This document shows, piece after piece, positions 1 through 5,492 of a stretch of 5,492 nucleotides of DNA. Under the pieces are notes generated by a model. It saw nothing but the letters and a program-made list of their open reading frames with translations, did not search any database and was not told where the DNA came from. The DNA is taken from assembly GCA_964528675.1 (NCBI GenBank), contig CAZGTU010000197.1, forward strand, positions 1-5,492, written 5' to 3'. The stretch is from CAYRTD01 sp964528675. GTDB taxonomy: Bacteria > Bacteroidota > Bacteroidia > Bacteroidales > GCA-2748055. Within the stretch, counting starts at the first letter, position 1, and every line of letters begins with the position of its first letter. The position numbers and the translations under genes are program-made.

Positions 1-1664
1 GATGTTTCAATGTGAAGATCTTCATCAAAGATCTGTGGAGCTCTGTAGCCCTTAGAATAACTTAATCTTGCCTGTATATCGCTGAGAACTTCATACATCA
101 GGCTGATCCGTGGACTGAAAACATCTCCTGACTTAGCTTCAGTGTCTTCCCTGGCAAGGTCATTTATTTCATAATGATCATATCTTGCACCGACAGCGAT
201 CTTTGCTCTTTCAAGTTTTTGTTCAAATTGTGTGAATACACCGGAGGTAATGGATGATTGGTTTGCAATCAAAGTATTTTCCACATGGGGGATTTCTACG
301 ATGGATCCATTTTCGATAACCGCGTTGTCATAATCAGGATATCCGAGTTTCTTATCGATCAGAAAACTACCTGTATTTTCCACTCCTGTAATTACGGATG
401 AATTATCAAAAACTGCCTTATACTGTGCTCCAATGTTGTATGTTCTGTCTTTGGAATTTCCATAATCACTCATTGACCGGTTTGCTCCGTAATAGGAATC
501 CCGTTCAAGTAATTGACCTGAAGCATAAATTGAAAGAAGATCATATTTCCTGAAGTATTGATCAAAAGTAAGGGCTGCTGTAGTAAGGTCGTGTTTTACA
601 GCTTCGGCTACCTCTCTCTCATGAAGGGGGTATTCCTGCATATTCCCGCCATCTCTTTCTTCTTTTATGGTAAATATATCCAGGCTGATTTTATTCCGGT
701 GTCCAAAACGATGAAACATTCTTGTACCGGCTGTAAGATTATCCAGGGGTGATAATTCTGAAAGACCATCGCCATTTGCATCGAATAATTCCCTGTTTCT
801 TTTAAAACCGAAAATGGTTATTCCCGATTTATTATCATGTGAAACAACTGAAGAATTGAAGTTAAGATTATAGTCGGGAGCTATTCCTCCGGAACCTTCC
901 ATTCCTATTCCGGTAGCATAATAGCTGCTGCCTATCTCATAACTGTTGACTACAGGATCCTTAAGGAGGATGTTGATGGTACCTGCAATTGCATTGCTTC
1001 CATAGAGTGAAGATCCTCCTCCACGCACAACCTCAACTTTTTCAATCATATTGGTTGGAATGAGTTCCAGTCCGTAAACTCCCGCCAGTCCGCTGAAAAT
1101 CGGGCGACTGTTAATCAGTATCTGGGAATAAGGTCCTTCCATTCCGTTCATTCTCACCTGGGTAAAACCACAATTCTGGCAATTGTTTTCAAGTCGCAAA
1201 CCAGGGGTGAAATTCAGTCCCTCACCAAGTGTTACTGATTGAGAGGTTTGAAAGATCTCCGGAGAAATGGTATTGACTATAACAGGTGCTTTCGTTCGTT
1301 TTTGTTCACTCCTGTCGGCCGAAACCACTACCTCCTCAAGATTTAGCACATCTTCTTCCAGTGCAAATTTTATTTCTTTGGTTTTATCGGCCTCGGTGGT
1401 GATTGTTTGTTCCTCAGATTTGTATCCGACAACTTTGGCAACAACTGTCACTTCTCCCACGGGAAGGTTTGCCAGTTTATAATGGCCGGTTTCGTTGGTA
1501 ACGGTACCAATGGTTGTGCCTTTAACAAATACACCTGCATATGGGATATGTTCTCCGCCCGATACAACATGTCCTGTGATATTCGCATCCGTTTTTGTCT
1601 TCTGAGCTTGAGCAGAGTAACTTGCATATAATAATAAAATGATCGCAATAATTCTTCTATACAT
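1..1664 (-). CDS. TonB-dependent outer-membrane receptor, C-terminus cut by window edge
   Basis: This gene encodes an outer-membrane active transporter that would import a scarce ligand using TonB energy. Reading the complement from ATG at 1664 gives 554 uninterrupted codons to the left edge, so the end of the barrel is missing. Residues 1-20 form a signal peptide ending SAQA. Residues 28-103 are a carboxypeptidase-regulatory-like domain (GTTIGTVTNETGHYKL). A TonB-box-like LEEVVVSA lies at 109-116. The plug covers about 120-235, with IEKVEVVRGGGSSLYGSNAIAGTINI at its end as visible core motifs. The barrel begins after that and includes YSKGYRAPQIFDEDLHIE near the edge, a motif typical of BtuB/FepA-like Bacteroidota receptors. 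A CxxC pair (Cys162, Cys165) sits in the plug. An AGGA stretch lies just upstream of the ATG. The gene follows a His-rich small protein by 92 nt on the same strand. The family is secure; the ligand is not, and metal, metal chelate, haem or cobalamin are all possible. Confidence 0.95.
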   Translation of the reverse strand, partial: MYRRIIAIILLLYASYSAQAQKTKTDANITGHVVSGGEHIPYAGVFVKGTTIGTVTNETGHYKLANLPVGEVTVVAKVVGYKSEEQTITTEADKTKEIKFALEEDVLNLEEVVVSADRSEQKRTKAPVIVNTISPEIFQTSQSVTLGEGLNFTPGLRLENNCQNCGFTQVRMNGMEGPYSQILINSRPIFSGLAGVYGLELIPTNMIEKVEVVRGGGSSLYGSNAIAGTINILLKDPVVNSYEIGSSYYATGIGMEGSGGIAPDYNLNFNSSVVSHDNKSGITIFGFKRNRELFDANGDGLSELSPLDNLTAGTRMFHRFGHRNKISLDIFTIKEERDGGNMQEYPLHEREVAEAVKHDLTTAALTFDQYFRKYDLLSIYASGQLLERDSYYGANRSMSDYGNSKDRTYNIGAQYKAVFDNSSVITGVENTGSFLIDKKLGYPDYDNAVIENGSIVEIPHVENTLIANQSSITSGVFTQFEQKLERAKIAVGARYDHYEINDLAREDTEAKSGDVFSPRISLMYEVLSDIQARLSYSKGYRAPQIFDEDLHIET

Positions 1665-1756
1665 CTTTTCCTGTCTGTAAAATTGGTAAACAACTAATTG
1701 TAAAGGGTGAAAACTCGAGCGTCTTTTCCCGAATAGGAAATTCTGAGTAAAAAGAA

Positions 1757-2125
1757 TTATGCAACCGGAGGTGATCGGCCCGGAGTTGTTATTTTGAGAA
1801 ATAATATTTTTTCCGGTAATTTTCTGAGGATTATTGTTTCTTTTTTAATTGCATGAATAAGAAGAAGACTGATTATTGATATTGCAAAAAGGAGGTTAGT
1901 ATTATCAAGAATAAAATATTCAAAACTTGTATGCTGATGTTTCTTGATTGGAGAATTATCGTTGCTCTTATTAAATGGATGTGCATGAGTTACTATCGAT
2001 CCGTCTGCAAGTTTATGTGTATGCTGGTATAAAGCTTTGGAATAAATCTGGAAAGCAAAGACTACCATCAATAGGAGAGAAAGGTACCGGGAGACTGGTT
2101 TATATTTTTGAGTTTTAAAAAACAC
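1757..2125 (-). CDS. Small histidine-rich membrane protein, possible metal-binding partner of the receptor
   Basis: This 122-residue protein is not assigned to a named family. Residues 13-33 are hydrophobic (signal anchor or signal peptide) and residues 72-93 form a second hydrophobic segment. Between them is a loop with three HxH motifs: H35/H37, H47/H49 and H63/H65. If both segments span the inner membrane, the loop would face the periplasm and could bind zinc, copper, nickel or a similar metal. The C-terminus is basic and ends GRSPPVA, which resembles the RxPP endings I recall from small DUF2946-like proteins near metal genes; this is a weak comparison from memory. The start is GTG at 2125, because an in-frame TAG lies three codons upstream and the only internal ATG (residue 20) would delete half of the first hydrophobic segment. 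No strong ribosome-binding site is visible. The gene lies 92 nt upstream of the TonB receptor and is probably co-transcribed with it. A metal role is inferred from histidines and context. Confidence 0.75.
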   Translation of the reverse strand: MFFKTQKYKPVSRYLSLLLMVVFAFQIYSKALYQHTHKLADGSIVTHAHPFNKSNDNSPIKKHQHTSFEYFILDNTNLLFAISIISLLLIHAIKKETIILRKLPEKILFLKITTPGRSPPVA

Positions 2126-2225
2126 AGATCGATTCTAAATAAGCATGTTCTAAAAATAATACATTTCTTCTGTTTTACGGAGGTAAAAATATATTTGTTT
2201 TCTAAATTGGGTATACCTATTTGTT

Positions 2226-2297
2226 GGGATTTTGGGAAGGGGAGGGTAGGGATTAGGGATTGGGGAAAAGGGATTAGGGATTGGAGGGATGTCAGGG
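2226..2297 (+). repeat. G-run tract with 16-bp direct repeat; G-quadruplex candidate
   Basis: Eleven runs of three or four G occur within 72 nt on the plus strand, separated mostly by short A/T-rich spacers. Inside it, the 16-mer AGGGATTAGGGATTGG occurs twice exactly (2248-2263 and 2269-2284, period 21). The run density far exceeds the four runs needed for an intramolecular G-quadruplex. The strand is the non-template strand for the downstream plus-strand pair, but whether it is transcribed is unknown. Similar GGGATTAGGGATT tracts are, from memory, scattered between genes in several bacteria. Confidence 0.75.
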
Positions 2298-2311
2298 TAA
2301 CGCGGTGTGTC

Positions 2312-2391
2312 GGAGGCCTGCGGTGCGGGGTGGGGGGAAACAGGGGCGCCACGGCACCTCTGTTTCCCCCAACCCCCCACTGCAGGCCTCC
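2312..2391. repeat. GC-rich 39-bp inverted repeat (REP/BIME-like palindrome)
   Basis: The left arm (2312-2350) and right arm (2353-2391) are reverse complements at 34 of 39 positions with only a 2-nt centre (2351-2352). Both arms begin or end with GGAGGCCTGC or its complement and contain GGGGGAAACAG. Two of the five mismatches would be G-U pairs in plus-strand RNA. The element is strikingly GC-rich against AT-rich surroundings, which suggests a mobile or amplified palindrome rather than local DNA. It has no T-run after it, so it does not look like a standard intrinsic terminator. Confidence 0.85.
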
Positions 2392-2402
2392 CTTAGAACC
2401 GA

Positions 2403-2450
2403 TGCATGTCATTAGTAACGCAGTGAGGAATCTCTCAATCCGGAGGATTG
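2403..2450. repeat. Possible dispersed-repeat segment (GTCATTAGTAACGCAGTGAG type)
   Basis: This segment resembles the widespread intergenic repeat that reads roughly GTCATTGCGAGC...GCAATCTC in many bacterial genomes, and its forward translation gives the VISNAVRNLS peptide often seen in spurious annotated ORFs. It ends in a small perfect hairpin, CAATCC / GGATTG (2436-2441 and 2445-2450) with a GGA loop. Identification is from recall of such repeats; there is no second copy in this window. Confidence 0.45.
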
Positions 2451-2641
2451 GTATTTCTGTCTGCAGATTTATTTAGGGAGGGGTAATTCGGAGCATATTG
2501 ACCTCCAGGTGAAAAATATCTAACCCCCCGGGAAGTTTAGGGTGATAATTGCATATTATGATGCACCTTATGTTGTATAAAAAATTATTTACATTTTATT
2601 GTAATATTTATGGAACATCCCTTTATCTTGCATCTTATTTA

Positions 2642-2789
2642 GTGTCTGTCCATAATGTCCGATATCTGCGTTGTTGCAAAAATTTTAATTCCTCATATAC
2701 GCCCTGGCGGATACTGCGGATTAAAATTTTTGCACGCCCCCGTAAAGGAACGGGGCAGGCTTTGATCTCGAACATTCTGAATCAGACAC
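2642..2789. repeat. 148-nt nested inverted-repeat element (MITE-like)
   Basis: The ends are imperfect terminal inverted repeats: 2642-2666 against 2764-2789 match at about 20 of 25 positions with one gap, including perfect outer 7-mers GTGTCTG / CAGACAC. Inside lies a perfect 14-bp inverted repeat, GCAAAAATTTTAAT at 2676-2689 and ATTAAAATTTTTGC at 2720-2733, whose intervening sequence also pairs and closes on an apical CGCC-CT-GGCG stem (2700-2709). A third hairpin, CCCCGT / ACGGGG (2738-2743 and 2750-2755), sits on the right. No transposase is encoded and no clear target-site duplication is visible (TTA on the left, ATA on the right). The size and structure fit a non-autonomous miniature element. 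It ends 38 nt before the MuiA-like start codon and so may lie in that gene's leader. Confidence 0.75.
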
Positions 2790-2827
2790 ATAACTTTATT
2801 GACAAACTCTATTTATAAAATACTGCC

Positions 2828-4711
2828 ATGAAAACATTCCATATTATTATCCTGAGTCTTGTTTTTACTAATTTATTTTCACAGGATCTTCCTGAGAAGA
2901 AAATCAGAACCGATGTGAGTGAGGTAACGGTCTTCCTGGAGGGAGCCCAGATCACCCGAAAAAAGGACATTTCCTTAGCCAGTGGAGAGTTTTTGTTGAA
3001 ATTCACGGATCTTTCTCCTTTTATTGAACCCAAAAGTCTGCAGGTGAAAGCGGAAGGAGAAATCAGGGTCCTTTCGGTAAATCATCAACAGGACTATCTG
3101 GGTGAGCTTGAGAAATCTGCCGAATTAAAGGAACTGGAAAATGAGATGGAGCTAATTGACCAAAAGATTGAGAAAGAAAACATCTACCTGTCCATAATTG
3201 CAGAGGAAATTGCTTTCCTTCACGAAAACCGGGATATAGGAGGAAAAGATGCTGCGGTGAGTGTTACCAGTCTTCAGCAGGCATCCGAATTTTATGGTAG
3301 TAAACTCACAGACCTGAAAATGAAGGAAATTGAAAGACGACGGAATGTGAAGGAATTAAATGAAGAAAAAAATGATCTTCAGAAGCAGATCAACTCACTC
3401 AGCAGCACAAAGGAATTTCCTTCCGGAGAGGTTATGGTGAAGGTGGAAGCTGAGAAGCAGGGTAATTTTGCTTTTGAACTTTCATATATCGTAGGGAATG
3501 CCGGCTGGTTCCCTTCCTATGATGTTCGTGCAGCGAGTATTGAAGAACCTGTTCAGTTAATCTATAAAGCAAATGTTAAACAGGATACGAAGGTCAACTG
3601 GAAAGATGTCCGGTTAACATTCAGTACTTCCCAGCCTTCTGTCTCGGGAGTAGCCCCCGAACTGATGACCTATTATCTGGATTATAATTCACGTCCCCCC
3701 GATTATAAAAGAAAAATAAACAGTGTAAGTGGTGTGGTTATGGGCATGAATGGGGAAGCACTTCCGGGTGCAAGCGTGGTTGTAGAAGGTACAACCATCG
3801 GTACTATTGCCGATGCTGAGGGTAAATATTCCATCACCATTCCCAATCGTTCCGTTCAACTCAGTTATTCCTATGTTGGGTATCAGACAAAAACATTACC
3901 AGTCTCAGGGAGCATTATGAATGTGGCGCTCCAGGAGGATTTAACGGCTTTGGAGGAAGTAATTGTGGTTGCTCAGGGTTCAAGACGAAAGAGTCAGGTT
4001 TCCGAGGCTCCGCAGTCACGTTCTGCCGGATTTGCAGCAGAGGATGCAGTAAATATCCGGGGAATGAACAGTTTGACCCTGGATGTGAGCCAGGTGGAAA
4101 GACAGACCAGCGTGAGTTTTGAAATTGAACGCCCCTATACCGTGAAATCGGATAACAAGAATTATATGGTAGATATGGAAATATACCAGGTTCCCGCGTA
4201 TTACCAGTATTATTCTGTTCCCAAAGTGGAAGAAGAAGCTTTTCTTATTGCAAGCATCACAGAGTGGGAACAGTATAATCTGCTTGCAGGTGAAGCCAAT
4301 GTTTTCTTTGAAGATACCTACGTGGGGAAAACACTGCTGGATGCAGGCATGGCTTCAGATACTCTTGAAATATCCCTGGGAAGAGATAAACAGGTATCTG
4401 TAAAAAGAGAAAAAATAAAAGATTTCACCACCAGGCAGTTCATAGGAAACAAGAAAGAAGAAATCCGGGCATGGGATATTACCGTTAAGAACAATAAAAA
4501 CCAGCAGATTGAAATGATTGTCCTGGACCAGGTGCCGGTTTCTACTCTGGAAGAGATCGAGGTGGATGTAAAGGAACTGTCGGGCGCTATACTTGACTCT
4601 GAGACAGGTAAGCTCAAATGGAGCTTTGATCTCAAGCCTGGTATGACGGAGGAAATGGAACTCCGTTATTCAGTTAAATATCCGAAAAACCGAAATCTGA
4701 TAATTGAATAA
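2828..4711 (+). CDS. Secreted MuiA-family protein (DUF4140/DUF4139) with inserted regulatory-like domain
   Basis: This 627-residue protein belongs to the mucoidy inhibitor MuiA family, whose biochemical role is not established. Residues 1-18 form a signal peptide (cleavage near FS-QD), so it should act in the periplasm or cell envelope. Residues 28-130 fit DUF4140 (VTVFLEGAQITRKKDISL). Residues 92-195 are charged and heptad-like, a probable coiled coil. DUF4139 starts near 205 (FELSYIVGNAGWFPSYDVRA) and resumes about 425-620, with SFEIERPYTVKSDNK, ITEWEQYNLLAGEANVFFED and WDITVKNNKNQQIEM. Between the halves, residues 298-368 form a carboxypeptidase-regulatory-like beta domain (PGASVVVEGTTIGTIADAEG), followed by LEEVIVVAQG (375-384), which resembles the TonB-box linker of SusC-like receptors, and a low-complexity stretch to about 418. 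The ATG at 2828 places the signal peptide correctly; no Shine-Dalgarno is seen. The stop lies 3 nt before the next ATG, indicating an operon. The family call is firm; function is unknown. Confidence 0.92.
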   Translation: MKTFHIIILSLVFTNLFSQDLPEKKIRTDVSEVTVFLEGAQITRKKDISLASGEFLLKFTDLSPFIEPKSLQVKAEGEIRVLSVNHQQDYLGELEKSAELKELENEMELIDQKIEKENIYLSIIAEEIAFLHENRDIGGKDAAVSVTSLQQASEFYGSKLTDLKMKEIERRRNVKELNEEKNDLQKQINSLSSTKEFPSGEVMVKVEAEKQGNFAFELSYIVGNAGWFPSYDVRAASIEEPVQLIYKANVKQDTKVNWKDVRLTFSTSQPSVSGVAPELMTYYLDYNSRPPDYKRKINSVSGVVMGMNGEALPGASVVVEGTTIGTIADAEGKYSITIPNRSVQLSYSYVGYQTKTLPVSGSIMNVALQEDLTALEEVIVVAQGSRRKSQVSEAPQSRSAGFAAEDAVNIRGMNSLTLDVSQVERQTSVSFEIERPYTVKSDNKNYMVDMEIYQVPAYYQYYSVPKVEEEAFLIASITEWEQYNLLAGEANVFFEDTYVGKTLLDAGMASDTLEISLGRDKQVSVKREKIKDFTTRQFIGNKKEEIRAWDITVKNNKNQQIEMIVLDQVPVSTLEEIEVDVKELSGAILDSETGKLKWSFDLKPGMTEEMELRYSVKYPKNRNLIIE

Positions 4712-4714
4712 GCC

Positions 4715-5152
4715 ATGAAAAAAAGCGATAAACCTGTAATAGTAGAGCAGGAATTCAATACATCCATTGAAGACCTCTGGACTGCGATAACCCATCCGGA
4801 TCATATGCGAGAATGGTTTTTTGAAAATATACCTGCCTTCGAGACTAAAAAAGGATTTACAACCCGTTTTAATGTGCAGAGCCAGGATCGTGACTTTCTG
4901 CATCTCTGGGAAATCACTGAAGTTATACCAGGAAAGAAAATTAGGTATAACTGGAAGTACGGAGGTTATCCGGGCGATTCTTTTGTCACATTCGAATTAT
5001 TCGAAAGGGAAGATAAAACCCTTCTGCGATTAACACATGATGTAACAGAGAATTTCCCGGAAGATATTCCTGAGTTTTCCCGTGAAAGCTGTTTGAATGG
5101 ATGGAATTATTTTATTAAAGAGAGTCTGTATTCGTATATGAAAGAATTATGA
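4715..5152 (+). CDS. AHSA1/SRPBCC (START-fold) domain protein
   Basis: This 145-residue single-domain cytoplasmic protein has the length and pattern of the AHSA1-like branch of the SRPBCC superfamily, which folds around a hydrophobic cavity and binds small ligands or, in Aha1, Hsp90. Residues 11-36 (EFNTSIEDLWTAITHPDHMREW) are the opening strand and helix signature. Residues 62-80 (LHLWEITEVIPGKKIRYNW) and 90-110 (FVTFELFERE then LLRLTHDV) are the beta strands, and the C-terminal helix carries GWNYFIKESLYSYM (129-142). There is no signal peptide or membrane segment. The start codon lies 3 nt after the stop of the MuiA-like gene, so the two are almost certainly co-transcribed and perhaps translationally coupled. 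One partner is exported and the other cytoplasmic, so a direct complex is not implied. The ligand cannot be predicted. Confidence 0.93.
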   Translation: MKKSDKPVIVEQEFNTSIEDLWTAITHPDHMREWFFENIPAFETKKGFTTRFNVQSQDRDFLHLWEITEVIPGKKIRYNWKYGGYPGDSFVTFELFEREDKTLLRLTHDVTENFPEDIPEFSRESCLNGWNYFIKESLYSYMKEL

Positions 5153-5365
5153 TGAATAAGTTGTGAGTCTACTCCTGTGTGACATTTCTGGGCGTGATTG
5201 TTATTCTCTGGTCCTGCAGTTACAATTTTTAATTCCTCAATGTTTTGTTCGGTAAAAATTAATTGAATTAATAGATCTGTAATTAACTAAGTTTCGCACT
5301 TATCAATAAATTTTGCCACAGATTACTCACAGCCTTTAATTGTTTATGAGATCGCTATCGCTAAA
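5153..5365. other. AT-rich non-coding stretch after the plus-strand operon
   Basis: No gene is supported here. A perfect 7-bp inverted repeat with a 1-nt centre, ATTAATT-G-AATTAAT (5258-5272), is present but is expected by chance in such AT-rich DNA. A CACAGATTA box at 5317-5325 foreshadows the same motif in the palindrome that follows. No hairpin plus T-run that would serve as an intrinsic terminator for the operon was found. Confidence 0.5.
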
Positions 5366-5492
5366 TTCACAGATTAAGAATATTAATTGCATTCGTACTA
5401 ATTAGATTTACACAGAAACCTTTCTGTAAAAACAGAAAGGAATCTGCGAAAATTGATTGCAACGAATGAGAATAATAATTTTAATCTGTGAA
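5366..5492. repeat. 127-nt near-complete palindrome with perfect 12-bp ends
   Basis: TTCACAGATTAA at 5366-5377 is the exact reverse complement of TTAATCTGTGAA at 5481-5492. The arms continue to pair imperfectly inward (including CATTCGT / ACGAATG at 5390-5396 and 5462-5468, and CAGA / TCTG further in) to a perfect 9-bp apical stem, CCTTTCTGT / ACAGAAAGG (5419-5427 and 5432-5440), with an AAAA loop. The whole segment could fold as one long hairpin. No protein is encoded. CACAGATT boxes of this kind recur, from memory, in intergenic repeats of many bacteria. The window ends exactly at the right end of the symmetry, so the true boundary and any target duplication cannot be judged. Confidence 0.75.

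Larger units (their letters stand above)
2126..2827. other. 702-nt repeat-rich gap between divergent gene pairs
   Basis: I see no convincing gene here. Open frames across 2068-2476 on both strands are translations of G-rich and palindromic repeat DNA (proline- and arginine-rich low-complexity peptides), and the frame at 2549-2818 mostly translates an inverted-repeat element. From left to right the gap holds an AT-rich leader for the minus-strand pair, a G-run tract (2226-2297), a GC-rich inverted repeat (2312-2391), a repeat-like segment (2403-2450), an AT-rich stretch with no clear structure (about 2525-2640) and a 148-nt nested inverted repeat (2642-2789). Promoters for both flanking pairs should lie here, but no convincing match to the Bacteroidota TTTG / TAnnTTTG promoter pattern was found. 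Confidence 0.7.

Noticed and set aside
1267..1693. Short open frames on both strands within the 5' part of the receptor gene.
   Set aside because: They are out of frame with the clear receptor reading frame, which explains the whole interval.
1725..1740. TTTCC / GGAAA hairpin between the two minus-strand genes as a terminator.
   Set aside because: The stem is only 5 bp with no T-run on the minus strand.
2210..2217. GGTATACC palindrome upstream of the His-rich gene as an operator.
   Set aside because: Eight bases of symmetry without a second site or known regulator match is not enough.
2226..2284. The direct repeats as a CRISPR array.
   Set aside because: Only two 16-nt copies with a 5-nt gap, no spacers of suitable length and no cas genes.
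2068..2476. Overlapping open frames on both strands (up to 122 residues) across the G-run and palindrome.
   Set aside because: They encode low-complexity peptides that mirror the repeat DNA on either strand and have no recognisable domain, so they are treated as spurious.
2602..2634. TTG then TATCTTGC as a Bacteroidota-type promoter before the 148-nt element.
   Set aside because: Both boxes are imperfect matches to TTTG / TAnnTTTG, too weak in AT-rich DNA.
2549..2818. An 89-residue plus-strand open frame.
   Set aside because: More than half of it translates the inverted-repeat element, and it shows no domain or signal.
2799..2819. TTGACA and TATAAA as a sigma70-type promoter before the MuiA-like gene.
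   Set aside because: Only 9 nt separate the boxes and the second lies about 9 nt before the ATG; Bacteroidota promoters also differ from this pattern.
5227..5239. TTTTAATTCCTCA shared with 2683-2695 as a second copy of the 148-nt element.
   Set aside because: The match does not extend beyond 13 nt on either side, so chance in AT-rich DNA is likely.

Overview
The window looks like chromosomal DNA of a Bacteroidota member (Bacteroidia-like). The evidence is a TonB-dependent receptor with an N-terminal carboxypeptidase-regulatory-like domain, a second protein carrying the same kind of domain plus a TonB-box-like linker, start codons mostly without a clear Shine-Dalgarno sequence, AT-rich intergenic DNA, and palindromic intergenic repeats. 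The assignment rests on protein style only; no rRNA or other marker gene is present.

Layout: positions 1-2125 hold a minus-strand pair. A small histidine-rich membrane protein (2125 to 1757, GTG start) precedes a TonB-dependent outer-membrane receptor (start 1664) whose C-terminal barrel runs off the left edge. Three HxH motifs in the small protein and a CxxC in the receptor plug suggest, by inference, a metal or metal-complex uptake pair. Positions 2126-2827 hold no convincing gene. This 702-nt gap contains a G-run tract, a GC-rich 39-bp inverted repeat, a short repeat-like segment and a 148-nt nested inverted-repeat element that ends 38 nt before the next gene. Positions 2828-5152 hold a tight plus-strand pair with a 3-nt gap: a secreted MuiA-family (DUF4140/DUF4139) protein with an unusual domain insertion, then an AHSA1/SRPBCC (START-fold) protein. 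Positions 5153-5492 are non-coding and AT-rich, ending in a 127-nt near-complete palindrome with perfect 12-bp ends.

The two gene pairs diverge from the repeat-rich gap and show no obvious functional link, although the receptor and the MuiA-like protein carry related regulatory-like domains. No defence system, CRISPR array, tRNA, rRNA or transposase gene was seen. The most notable points are the domain-inserted MuiA protein, the His-rich/receptor pair, and at least three distinct palindromic or G-rich intergenic elements in 5.5 kb. None of these can be shown to be a new system from the sequence alone.
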